A DNA stretch of 64,000 bases from Trichobilharzia szidati. Its lineage: Eukaryota > Platyhelminthes > Trematoda > Strigeidida > Schistosomatidae. The DNA is taken from the NCBI GenBank assembly GCA_944472155.2, contig OX235279.1:172897868-172961867 (forward strand), written 5' to 3'. A model generated the notes under the pieces. It was given only the letters and a program-made list of their open reading frames with translations, was not told the origin of the DNA and did no database searches. This document shows, piece after piece, positions 56,419-64,000 of the stretch; within the stretch, counting starts at the first letter, position 1, and every line of letters begins with the position of its first letter. A program made the position numbers and the translations under genes.

Positions 56419-58489
56419 TGAGAAAGTTGTGTTTTCTAATGAAGGTTGTGTGCTTCCCTACTAATAATTTGTTAATTAAACATATCACACACACACACAC
56501 ACTCACGAACACACAGTGAAAGAGTATTATTTCTTATCTACTGGATGACGACGACGTACCTAACACGATTTATTCTTGTTTTTAATCCTTGTAATTATGC
56601 CATCTGATTGATAGTAATTTAATGTAATTTTAAGCAGCAGCAGCAGCAGGCTGTGCTCAGCTTGACGTTGTGGTACAGAGTCTATCATTCAATTAGTCGA
56701 AGTATCATCATCATCATCATCATCATCAAAATTCTCGAGAAGTGAACCGAGTTCATCTTCCGAAGTGATGTCATTCAGCTTTTTTGTTTAAGTCGAATCT
56801 AGCTAGGCGTTGTGAATTTGACAAATGCTTATCTTCTCTCTCTCTCTTTCTCCTCTCTCTTCATTACAATGTTGTGACAGTGTACATAGTGCTATTTTTT
56901 ATCATCTTGAATCCATAAACCACTGGACTGTGTTGACTGACGTGTATCTAGGTGACAGTTAAGTGACGTAGACTGAAGACTGAACGTGAACGACATGTTG
57001 CTGGCCGATTGAAGTGCATTCGAATGAAATGAAGATATCCGAATACTAGTTCACACTCATGATCCTATGACGTCTTTGAAATGATGACTCAGCAACATGT
57101 CGTTGGCTTAGCGTAATCAGTCAGGTTGGACTACGATTAGTGAACTAGTATTTGGGCAATTTGTTCTCCTTTCAGGACAACAAGGAAAGCTATCCTCACA
57201 CCAGTTTGGGAGATTTGTAAATTCTCGATAATCAATAGGGAGAGACTTTATCGTGTCTCATCTAGCTTGTGCTTACGCCACAATGCACACAGTCACATGA
57301 CTGACAATTGAAGAATGGCTCAAAAGGTGTAGAGTGTGAGACAAACACATGCACACACTGAGTCACACACACACACACATTGAAAGGAAAGAACTTTCCT
57401 GTTAAAGGACGACAATAATTTTGCTTATTTCTCACACATCACAAATACAGCGTATTATAAACCCAGAACATCTGGAAATTTATAATGTGTATTATATTCG
57501 TTGATCGATTCAAAAAAATGTCCATTGAAAAGATTTCCCTTCTCTAGCCACTACTTGATGACTCATTCTTTTATAAATATGATACTAAATGAATGTAAGA
57601 ATGTGTAGAAAGTCAGCTGCCCTACTCACTCTTAATTTATATTTGTTATCATCAAAGATGTTGTATTTGTTGAAAAGTGTACTGTATTTTTCTACTCTAC
57701 TCTACTCTACTCTACTCTACTTACTTACTATACTATACTATACTATACTGTACTCTACTCTACTGTATAACACCGACGAGGGATACTTTTGAAGAGTCAG
57801 TGTTTAAGGTCTAGATTTGTTTGATGTTTGATGACGGATTGATTCAGGTGAGTTAGAGAAGGATTGAAAAGCGGCAGCAGCAGCAGCAGCAGGGAGGATT
57901 GGACAAATGGTTCGTGCTAGTTGGGGAGATGCTCTTCATCAGTACGCACCCACCCACTCACTCACTAGAGGCTTGGAAGCAACTGTCTTCAATTTCCAAC
58001 ACCTTCTCAGAGTCATTGAGTGACCTAGAAAGACATCAAAGTTAACATTGAAATCAGAGAGAAGAATAGAAAGGAAAGAGTAGATGAGGGTTGAAAAGTG
58101 GCGTTTTGGAATTCCGTAGTATGTAATGGACTGTGCGTGTGCGTGTGTGTTATTTTATTATAGTTAGTTACCTTTTCGATAAATATTATTAGAGGACTTT
58201 GAAGAATAGACCTGAGAGAGAGCGAGAGAGAGAGCGAGTGAGGAAACTGGTGCATTTCTACATTGTCACGTTAGATGATCATCAGTCGAATACCTTCTAC
58301 AGTGATGATGATGATGACGATAGTAACAATAATAATAATAATAATTTAAGGGTGTTGTTATTCAAATGGGTCGGTGAGATGATCATTTTCTCAATACTGT
58401 TTTCTGCATCACTGTTCAAATATCATCAGTGTTGTCTAACTATGAAGAATGGTACTGATGCCTTCTAAAATGAATGTCCTGTTTCACAA
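56419..58489. other. Microsatellite-rich non-coding, possible intron
   Basis: CA run (56484-56504), CAG run (56634-56650), ATC run (56706-56729), CT run (56830-56860), CA run (57360-57380), a CTACT/ACTAT pentanucleotide block (57690-57770), CAG run (57870-57892), GA run (58210-58240), GAT/AAT runs (58300-58345). No coding exon recognised. Confidence 0.55.
57690..57770. repeat. CTACT/ACTAT pentanucleotide tandem repeat
   Basis: About seven CTACT units, then TTACTTACT, four ACTAT units, and returning CTACT units. Two pentamers differing at one or two bases are arranged in blocks, suggesting local conversion within one array. Confidence 0.9.
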
Positions 58490-58572
58490 TTCATTTTTAT
58501 TATTATTATTATTAATGTTGTTATTCCCTTGGATTCATCTTGGTGGAACATAGGACTTCAGGTAACTCACAT
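58490..58572 (-). mobile_element. RTE or SINE-B 3' tail stub
   Basis: Minus strand CTGAAGTCCTATGTTCCACC, AAGGGAATAAC and an AAT-repeat tail (58497-58512). Only the last ~60 bp of the element are present, an extreme 5' truncation. Confidence 0.7.
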
Positions 58573-58619
58573 CTTAATTTCACTCTCTTCTATACCACAG
58601 TGGTTTTCAGCTCTCTTCA

Positions 58620-58636
58620 CGATTCCGCATTAGCTC

Positions 58637-58670
<34 letters not shown>

Positions 58671-58675
58671 GGTAT
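58620..58675. repeat. ATT trinucleotide repeat
   Basis: Runs of ATT at 58638-58670. It may be the tail of another lost LINE or a plain microsatellite. Confidence 0.8.
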
Positions 58676-58850
58676 GATTCATCCATCCATTCATTGATCC
58701 ATTGAAGTCATCCCTTACCCACAGCTAACTCATACACTTTCATCTCTATCCAATAAATTTAGCAGATTCTAATAACAAGGAAAATGTGTCTACATACAAA
58801 CAAGAAGAAGAGGAGGAGGAGGAGGAGAAAGGAATAATATCAGAGAGGAG

Positions 58851-59402
58851 ATGATCACATCAAGTCGATCTGTAAGTGACATGAAGATAGAGAATTCTGA
58901 CGATGTTGAAAGAGCAATCGGTGATATGTGTAGTCATAGATCTACTGTCTATGATAATAATACTTCCAACTTGCTGTTTAAACAAGAAGACAGAACAGCA
59001 GAAGACGCTCATGATGAAAATGCGTGCCAGACAAGTCGGCTTGTTAATGTGAATGAAACTGAAGAGATAATGACACAAAATAACTGGCCAAATGATACAG
59101 CAGGCATCACTGCCAATCACCTTACTCTCCATCAGAGCGTTGCAAATTCTAATACTCTCACTAATAGTGAGGATAATGCAATGAACCCAACAGGGAATTC
59201 TGTGAAAATTCAAAATAGAAAAAGGTATAAATGTGAATACTGCGGTGAAATGCGGAGTAATATCACTGTGCATCGAAGAATACACACAGGTGAAAAGCCG
59301 TATCGTTGTAATATATGCCAGTATGCCAGCACTAACTCATGGAATCTTAAAAGACATTTGAAAGTACACGACAAAAAGCTACAACAACAACAACAACGGT
59401 GA
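58851..59402 (+). CDS. C2H2 zinc-finger protein, terminal exon
   Basis: 183 codons from ATG 58851 to TGA 59400. The N-terminal 125 residues are polar and acidic. The C-terminus has two fingers joined by the classic TGEKPY linker: finger 1 C-EY-C-x9-H-x3-H ([20 protein letters not shown]), three residues shorter than the usual x12 spacing, and finger 2 C-NI-C-x12-H-x3-H ([20 protein letters not shown]). It ends in a poly-Gln run. Likely a nuclear DNA-binding protein. The coding exon may start earlier: after an acceptor TTTAGCAG (58763), another frame reads [11 protein letters not shown] then poly-Glu and hits TGA at 58851-58853, so a one-base error in the GAG repeat or a real frameshift could separate them. 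A poly-A signal lies at 59513. Confidence 0.8.
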   Translation: MITSSRSVSDMKIENSDDVERAIGDMCSHRSTVYDNNTSNLLFKQEDRTAEDAHDENACQTSRLVNVNETEEIMTQNNWPNDTAGITANHLTLHQSVANSNTLTNSEDNAMNPTGNSVKIQNRKRYKCEYCGEMRSNITVHRRIHTGEKPYRCNICQYASTNSWNLKRHLKVHDKKLQQQQQR

Positions 59403-59530
59403 CAGCGGCAGCAGCATCAACAGACCTGCAAATCCACTTCAAGTATTTCTCTCTCTCTCTCTGTGTGTGTGTGTGTAATCAGTTCCTTGATGAAAGACAA
59501 TTTTCTTGTGTAAATAAAAATATTTTTATT
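59403..59530 (+). terminator. 3' UTR and poly-A signal of the zinc-finger gene
   Basis: A CAG-rich stretch and CT/GT microsatellites, then AATAAA at 59513-59518, 110 bp after the stop codon. A reasonable cleavage position follows in the T-rich sequence. Confidence 0.6.
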
Positions 59531-60124
59531 ATTGATATGTATGAATCCAGTTTGGTATGATGCAGCCTGGTTGCGTTGAAGCTACTGAAATGAGTAAATA
59601 TTTAATTTGAACCATATACGTGTGAGAAGGAAATCACATTTTACAATAAATCACACTTTACATGAGATAGAGGAGAGAGAGAAAGAGAGATAGAGGCAGG
59701 CAGGGAGGCTTGATTTCACTTTACCAATCTATTTTCAAGTATTACAATTTTTAGTTTAAGTTACCATCAATTTATATGCTATCAAAATATGAAAAAAGGG
59801 AGGAGGTGAGAGAAGACAGAAAAATCTAATAATCAGTGTTAGCTTGTACGTCAACATGGCAACTCAAGAAGGTTAAGATTCATCAAATTGAAAACTTGAT
59901 TAGTGAGCTGAGCTCACTAGTGTGTATGACTAATCAGTGTAATGAAAGTAATCCCGTTCTCAATGGAGTGAGAGATTGACTACACTCTGTTTCTGTGTGC
60001 ATAAGTTTGCTCTGAGACGTTTGATTGCAATTGCTTCAGCGGTAAATCGTAGTAGATTCGCTGTCCTTTGTATGTTGAATATTCTTAGGGATTTGGAAAT
60101 CTCGACAAAATGACCCGTATCCAC

Positions 60125-60125
<1 letters not shown>
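59531..60125. other. Non-coding, nothing recognised
   Basis: A GA run at 59668-59695. Otherwise plain AT-rich sequence up to the AAT repeats that form the LINE-Y tail. Confidence 0.45.
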
Positions 60126-60155
<30 letters not shown>

Positions 60156-60357
60156 GTAATAGCTTTATTCCAAACAGTATTTGTGGTACAGGTATGGAAT
60201 TTTCAGCGTGCATTACAATATTGCATCTAATTACCTCATAAATTTTACAAGATTTTAAAATCAAAAAGCAACAACCGAAAGATAAATAAATAAATAAAAA
60301 AGAACGGTGTTGCGTTTACATATTTAAACAATGCACCACAGGATATGAAATACAAAA

Positions 60358-60883
60358 TTAGTGTGTAATAGAAGATGTGAACAACAATATAATAGTAAGG
60401 AAGAAAGGAAAACAAAAACGAATGGGACTAATTGTTAGAGTTCCGCAGTAAGTTGATCGTGTCATGCCTAACGGATTTCTCTTCACATAACAGCTGTGCC
60501 AGATAAGGTATTGTGCAGTTTTGTACTTGATAGTCCTAGCACATAGCCTCCTATAGCTGCTTCTAGTTCTACCAGATGAAAGGCGAGGAGAGAGCTGCGT
60601 ATATAGAGGATGCTCAGGGTCTGACAATATAGTATTCGCTAGTTTCTTACATGACATTATATGTCTATGCACACTAGTATTAACCAGTTGGTTTAACGAT
60701 ATCCCACTTGCCCTACTAACCGCTTTCAGTGCCATATAAGTATAAAACTTAGGCACTGTGGTAGAGTATAACTGCATTATGGATAAGATTTTATTTTGAT
60801 AAATCACACAGTGTTGTACATAATGGGGCTTTTAGTGCCCTTCTCAGCAACGCAAAGTCTTTCTTAAGTAGTCCACGAAACAT
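60358..60883 (-). pseudogene. LINE-Y C-terminal coding region, interrupted
   Basis: After the TAA that ends the main frame (60884-60886), the protein homology continues FRGLLKKDFALLRRALK, meets a 94 bp insertion (60734-60827), then resumes KAVSRASGISLNQLVNTSVH, ANTILSDPEHPLYTQLSPRL, SYRRLCARTIKYK, and shifts frame near 60520. The insertion is flanked by GCTTTCAGTGCC (60722) and GCTTTTAGTGCC (60828), a near-perfect 12 bp duplication. Confidence 0.8.
60734..60827. mobile_element. 94 bp insertion of unknown type with 12 bp target duplication
   Basis: Absent from the LINE-Y copy at 35.3 kb, where GCTTTTAGTGCC runs on uninterrupted. Begins ATATAAGTATAAAACTTAGG and ends GTTGTACATAATGGG. No poly-A, tRNA boxes or terminal inverted repeats longer than a few bases. 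A 7 bp inverted match CAGTGCC/GGCACTG spans its left junction. A truncated retrocopy of some transcript is possible. Confidence 0.7.
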
Positions 60884-63196
60884 TTATAGGGAGCAGTAAA
60901 GAGGGATGGGTAGAATACGAGAATTGACAAACTGAGGAAGCAAAGACTGCTTTATACCAGACCGCCTTAACTTCCTAAAGTAGAACGTTAAGCGAAACAT
61001 CTTTCTAGTAACTAGCAAGATGTGAGAGGACCAGGAAAGATCGGAGGAAATGCTCAGTCCAAGGTACTTGACATTAGATGTAATTTCAACCTCTATGCCG
61101 TCAATGATAGTGGGGCCTTGTGAGCTAGCTAGTTGTTGTAAGTCACGTTTTCGTCTGAAAGTGAAATTGACTACCTGACATTTAGACAGATTTAGCTTAA
61201 GACCGTTTGAAGAAGACCACTGACTAATTTCCGACAGAAAGTTATTTAATTTGGAACAATCTGACTGAGAGTTGACAGGCATTAAAACAGATAGGTCATC
61301 AGCATACTTGACAAAAGTGGCTACATCAGACTGGGGCAAGTCATGTAAGAAAAAAGAAAACAGAAAAGGAGAAAGAACAGCACCTTGATGAACACCAGCT
61401 AAAGTAATTGAGGTAGTGGAGGACTTTCCATTATAGACGGTGTACTGCTTCCTATAAGAAAAATAGGAATGCAACCACTTATTTGTCCAGCTCTCAGCCT
61501 GTGTTGCAGCAAGCTTACTTAGCAAGAGAGACCTAGGAACAGAGTCAAATGCAGATGTGTAATCAAGGAAGGCACACCGAACGTATTTAGCTCCTCTATC
61601 TAAACTAGAGACTGTATTATGATATAAGACAATAGCGGCATCTAAGGTGCACCTACTATGTTTATAAGCGAACTGGTTCGGGTCGTCGAAAGGCTTTAAA
61701 GAGGGTTCAAGATTAAGTAAAATAAGTCTTTCCATATCGTTCAAAGAAGGTGAGGTAATAGCAATGGGTCTAAACTTGACAGTAGGTCCACTTATTGATT
61801 TAGGCACTGGAACAATCTTGATATTTTTCCATGAGTCAGGTGTAATACTTTTGGAAAAAGATTCGTTGAAAATGTCGGTTAATGGGGAACATAAGATGTC
61901 AGCACACTTCTTAAGGATAACAGCAGGAACACCATCAGGACCAAGGGACTGAGTAGGTTTGAGAGATTGAAGACACTTAAGGACATCATTCGTATTAAAG
62001 CATGAGAAACAGTCATTATTTTCACTATTGGAGTTAGGTATCCTAACATCTGCAGGGATACATATGAAGGATTTATTGAGCATATCAACATCGACAGAAG
62101 TATCATTCATTATTTGCTTACCACCTGTGATTTCCTTTAATAATTTCCACATATTAGATGAGGATTTACATGAAAGAAACTTCTGGTTATAGAGAGCATC
62201 TAGTCTTTGTAATTCGGCTTTAATCAAAGTGTTCATTCTCTTAACACCAGATTTATTTTTCATTTTGTACAACCTCTCTTTTTCACGTCGAAGCTTTTGG
62301 AGTTGAGAAGAGGAGAAGCGGTCGAATCTTAAGAAGATTGTCTCTTTCGGACAACAAGCATCAAGACAGAAATTAAGATAATGTGTTATGTTAGTGATTG
62401 TGTTATCAAGAGCTTTTTCAGTAAACAAGTCCCAGTTTGTGTCTTTTAACATGGGCCTTAGATTCTGTATGTTGTCATGAGAATAACATCTGTGCTGCGT
62501 TTTCTTTCCAAGGTATGAGAAGACCCTCTTGTGCTGCTTTCCATATACTTTGGGCAATATTCTTATGATACAGTGATCAGAATTAAGTAGTGGAGCTCTC
62601 TTTCGAGCTCCAAATATTCCTGTGTCATTTGTAAACACGAGATCAAGAGTATTATCCAGTCGAGTCGGGAAGTTGACAATGTTTTCATGTCCAAGTGAAA
62701 TAAGGAAGCTGTGGTCACTAGAATTAAAGTCTCCAGTAACTATAGACAAGGAGTTTCTGAAGGAGGTGGCATCAAGGGAGGTAAATTCATCCGCAAATAA
62801 AGACAATTCTGTGGAATTGCATCCAGGAGCAATATAAATGTTCGAGTTGTATATGTAGTTATATTTTGACAAATGTTTAGGTCGACAGTTAACGGTGAGG
62901 CAGTCAGTATTGTCACTAGAGAATTTGAAACATACATTATTAGATGTACACCATTGTGAATTGATGAAGATGGCGACACCGCCACCACGTTTCTTCCTGG
63001 AACTACACCGATCTTGTCTGAATAATTTGAAATCATTTAGATACACTAGTTTGTCATCATATAGGTCATGTGGCCATGTTTCTTGAAGTAATACTGGGGT
63101 ATTACGATATATAATGGAAGACATGACTGATTGAAGACAGTTAATTTTAGCTGGCAGGGAGTAACAATTAGTACTCATAATCGCTGGAACAGTCAT
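60884..63196 (-). CDS. LINE-Y endonuclease/reverse transcriptase ORF
   Basis: 770 codons open, starting at ATG 63196 (MTVPAIMSTNCYSL, matching the second copy at 11980). Endonuclease, residues 1-200: VLLQETWPHDLYDDKL (catalytic Glu), RKKRGGGVAIFINSQW, VTGDFNSSDHSFL, LNSDHCIIRI. Linker 210-400 with KEITGGKQI. RT 410-690: SLGPDGVPAVILKKC, KFRPIAITSPSLNDMERLIL, CAFLDYTSAFDSVP (A), HQGAVLSPFLFSFF (B), KYADDLSVLM (C, catalytic). It nicks target DNA and copies LINE RNA into it. The frame stops at TAA 60884 inside the C-terminal region (35 kb copy reads on: LYCSPLIF), so about 130 residues are lost. The catalytic domains are intact by eye. Confidence 0.88.
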   Translation of the reverse strand: MTVPAIMSTNCYSLPAKINCLQSVMSSIIYRNTPVLLQETWPHDLYDDKLVYLNDFKLFRQDRCSSRKKRGGGVAIFINSQWCTSNNVCFKFSSDNTDCLTVNCRPKHLSKYNYIYNSNIYIAPGCNSTELSLFADEFTSLDATSFRNSLSIVTGDFNSSDHSFLISLGHENIVNFPTRLDNTLDLVFTNDTGIFGARKRAPLLNSDHCIIRILPKVYGKQHKRVFSYLGKKTQHRCYSHDNIQNLRPMLKDTNWDLFTEKALDNTITNITHYLNFCLDACCPKETIFLRFDRFSSSQLQKLRREKERLYKMKNKSGVKRMNTLIKAELQRLDALYNQKFLSCKSSSNMWKLLKEITGGKQIMNDTSVDVDMLNKSFICIPADVRIPNSNSENNDCFSCFNTNDVLKCLQSLKPTQSLGPDGVPAVILKKCADILCSPLTDIFNESFSKSITPDSWKNIKIVPVPKSISGPTVKFRPIAITSPSLNDMERLILLNLEPSLKPFDDPNQFAYKHSRCTLDAAIVLYHNTVSSLDRGAKYVRCAFLDYTSAFDSVPRSLLLSKLAATQAESWTNKWLHSYFSYRKQYTVYNGKSSTTSITLAGVHQGAVLSPFLFSFFLHDLPQSDVATFVKYADDLSVLMPVNSQSDCSKLNNFLSEISQWSSSNGLKLNLSKCQVVNFTFRRKRDLQQLASSQGPTIIDGIEVEITSNVKYLGLSISSDLSWSSHILLVTRKMFRLTFYFRKLRRSGIKQSLLPQFVNSRILPIPLYCSL

Positions 63197-63429
63197 AAAT
63201 TGAATGTGGGTATTTTTTAAGGCTCTTTGCCACCCGGCTTGATGATTTCTTTTTGTCTTTTTTATGGAATTGCAGATCAGTAGGTTTTAAAGATATTAAA
63301 TACTCACGAGAATAAATAATCCGATTAGAGGTCATATTTGAATAAGATTTAATTATTTAAAATGAAATTGGAAATGAGCAATTGGATGCAATATGATTTG
63401 TAATGCATAAGGTATTTGGTAGCCCAAGA

Positions 63430-64000
63430 TTGAAGCGGGCCGCCAAGGTGTCTGGTACTTGCTCTTTGTAAATTTCTGCTTCCTTTTAAGCATTAGTTTC
63501 TTGGAATATGCTCTGAAAACCGGATAGAAACCCTTCTTTCTGTCCTTCCAATGTACTTACTGTCGCAGGTGCACGTAAATTTATAAATGCAGTTGGAGGT
63601 AACATCAGCAGAGTACGTATCCAATTGTTCCTTTTTATTGATATTTTCTCAACTGTTGGATACTTCTCTTTCTCATCTCTTTCTTTGATGTACTTCAGGA
63701 TAAACCTTTCGGATACCCTTTTTCTTAAGGCACTTTTCAACGAAGCTTAGTTCTTCTTCTACCTTGTTAGGCGAACAGAACTTCCTGACCTATCGTACAG
63801 TGTCCTTACCAATCCCCGCTTATAGCTTGTAGGGCAGAAGCTGTTGTAGTGAAGGTGTTGTCCAGTCCAGGTTTCTTTTCTGAGGCTACCATGGATTTTT
63901 ACAAGTATATCCATGCTGACCAACCCCATCTCATGAGAATCTTTGTTGCTTCCAAGTAGATACACACAACTGAAGATCATCTGTGTTCAAAATGATTCCG
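63430..64000 (-). mobile_element. Penelope-like element, C-terminal part (PLE-3), runs off the window
   Basis: Minus-strand translation in shifting frames: VSTWKQQRFS (63960), CSPNKVEEELSFVEKCLKKK (63775-63720), FILKYIKERDEKEKYPTVEK (63700-63640), then KFTCTCDSKYIGRTERRVSI and RFSEHIPRN (63585-63495). The KFTCxCDSKYIGRT signature is the GIY-YIG endonuclease of Penelope-like retroelements. The RT lies beyond position 64000. At least two frameshifts. LINE-Y sits just downstream of its 3' part. Confidence 0.8.

Larger units (their letters stand above)
60126..63460 (-). mobile_element. LINE-Y, near full-length
   Basis: About 3.3 kb on the minus strand: leader (GGCGGCCCGCTTCAATCTTG at about 63440), endonuclease-RT ORF, C-terminal region, 3' UTR, and ATT tail (60126-60155). 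3' UTR matches 34772-35060. The leader matches 11745 onward. It lacks an obvious ORF1 in the 250 bp leader, so either the family has a single ORF or the 5' end is still truncated. A 94 bp insertion and several point lesions break the C-terminus. Confidence 0.85.

Noticed and set aside
57690..57770. CRISPR-like or satellite array
   Set aside because: Pentanucleotide units without spacers; a plain microsatellite.
60734..60827. Spliced-leader RNA copy or MITE
   Set aside because: No match to the schistosome spliced leader as I remember it, no Sm site, and no terminal inverted repeats of useful length.

Overview
This is eukaryotic DNA that is AT-rich and gene-poor, has very short introns, and is saturated with retroelements. 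The repeats point to a flatworm, most likely a schistosome or close relative. They include a Ty3/gypsy element with the CHCC Gag knuckle and tRNA-Trp-like primer site of the CsRn1 clade, RTE and CR1/jockey-type LINEs with ATT/AAT tails, three Penelope-like (GIY-YIG) fragments, several tRNA-headed SINE families, and a decayed Sm-alpha-type hammerhead ribozyme. The species is an inference from these families; I see no diagnostic single-copy gene.

Layout: 0-9.7 kb has a ~600 bp diverged direct duplication (3.2/4.2 kb), a LINE 3' end (5.7-6.4 kb) and an RTE 3' half (8.6-9.7 kb). 10.8-21.4 kb holds two copies of a small Cys-rich exon, an internally deleted LINE (11.7-14.0 kb), an RTE endonuclease fragment (14.3-15.4 kb), and a nearly complete 5,350 bp LTR retrotransposon (15685-21034) that carries a SINE inside its reverse transcriptase gene. 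21.5-25.9 kb and 46.6-48.8 kb are copies of one segment in opposite orientation; the first contains 2.2 kb extra with a broken two-box HMGB-like gene. 27-38 kb holds Penelope, hammerhead, SINE and LINE debris, including a LINE nested in another LINE (34.5-37.1 kb) that also received an RTE piece with a clear 12 bp target duplication. 39.9-41.5 kb is a decayed coiled-coil gene. 41.5-45 kb is two head-to-head LINE fragments, one with a SINE inside and an RTE-type tail. 45.4-46.85 kb is a ~530 bp-armed inverted repeat. 49.1-51.7 kb joins a CACTA-like transposase remnant to a 3'-truncated RTE. 52-60 kb is microsatellite-rich and contains a probable long coding exon (54.5-55.0 kb) and a C2H2 zinc-finger terminal exon (58.85-59.4 kb). 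60.1-64 kb is a near-complete non-LTR LINE and the end of another Penelope-like element, both on the minus strand.

There is no working pathway here. Only the zinc-finger exon and the 54.5 kb exon look like functional host coding sequence. Everything else is mobile DNA, pseudogenes or rearranged copies. The value of the window is as a record of insertions: nested elements with readable target duplications, an in-window empty site, composite SINEs, chimeric LINEs and rearrangement junctions. Element names such as LINE-X, LINE-Y, SINE-A/B/C are local labels, not database names. All alignments were made by eye.
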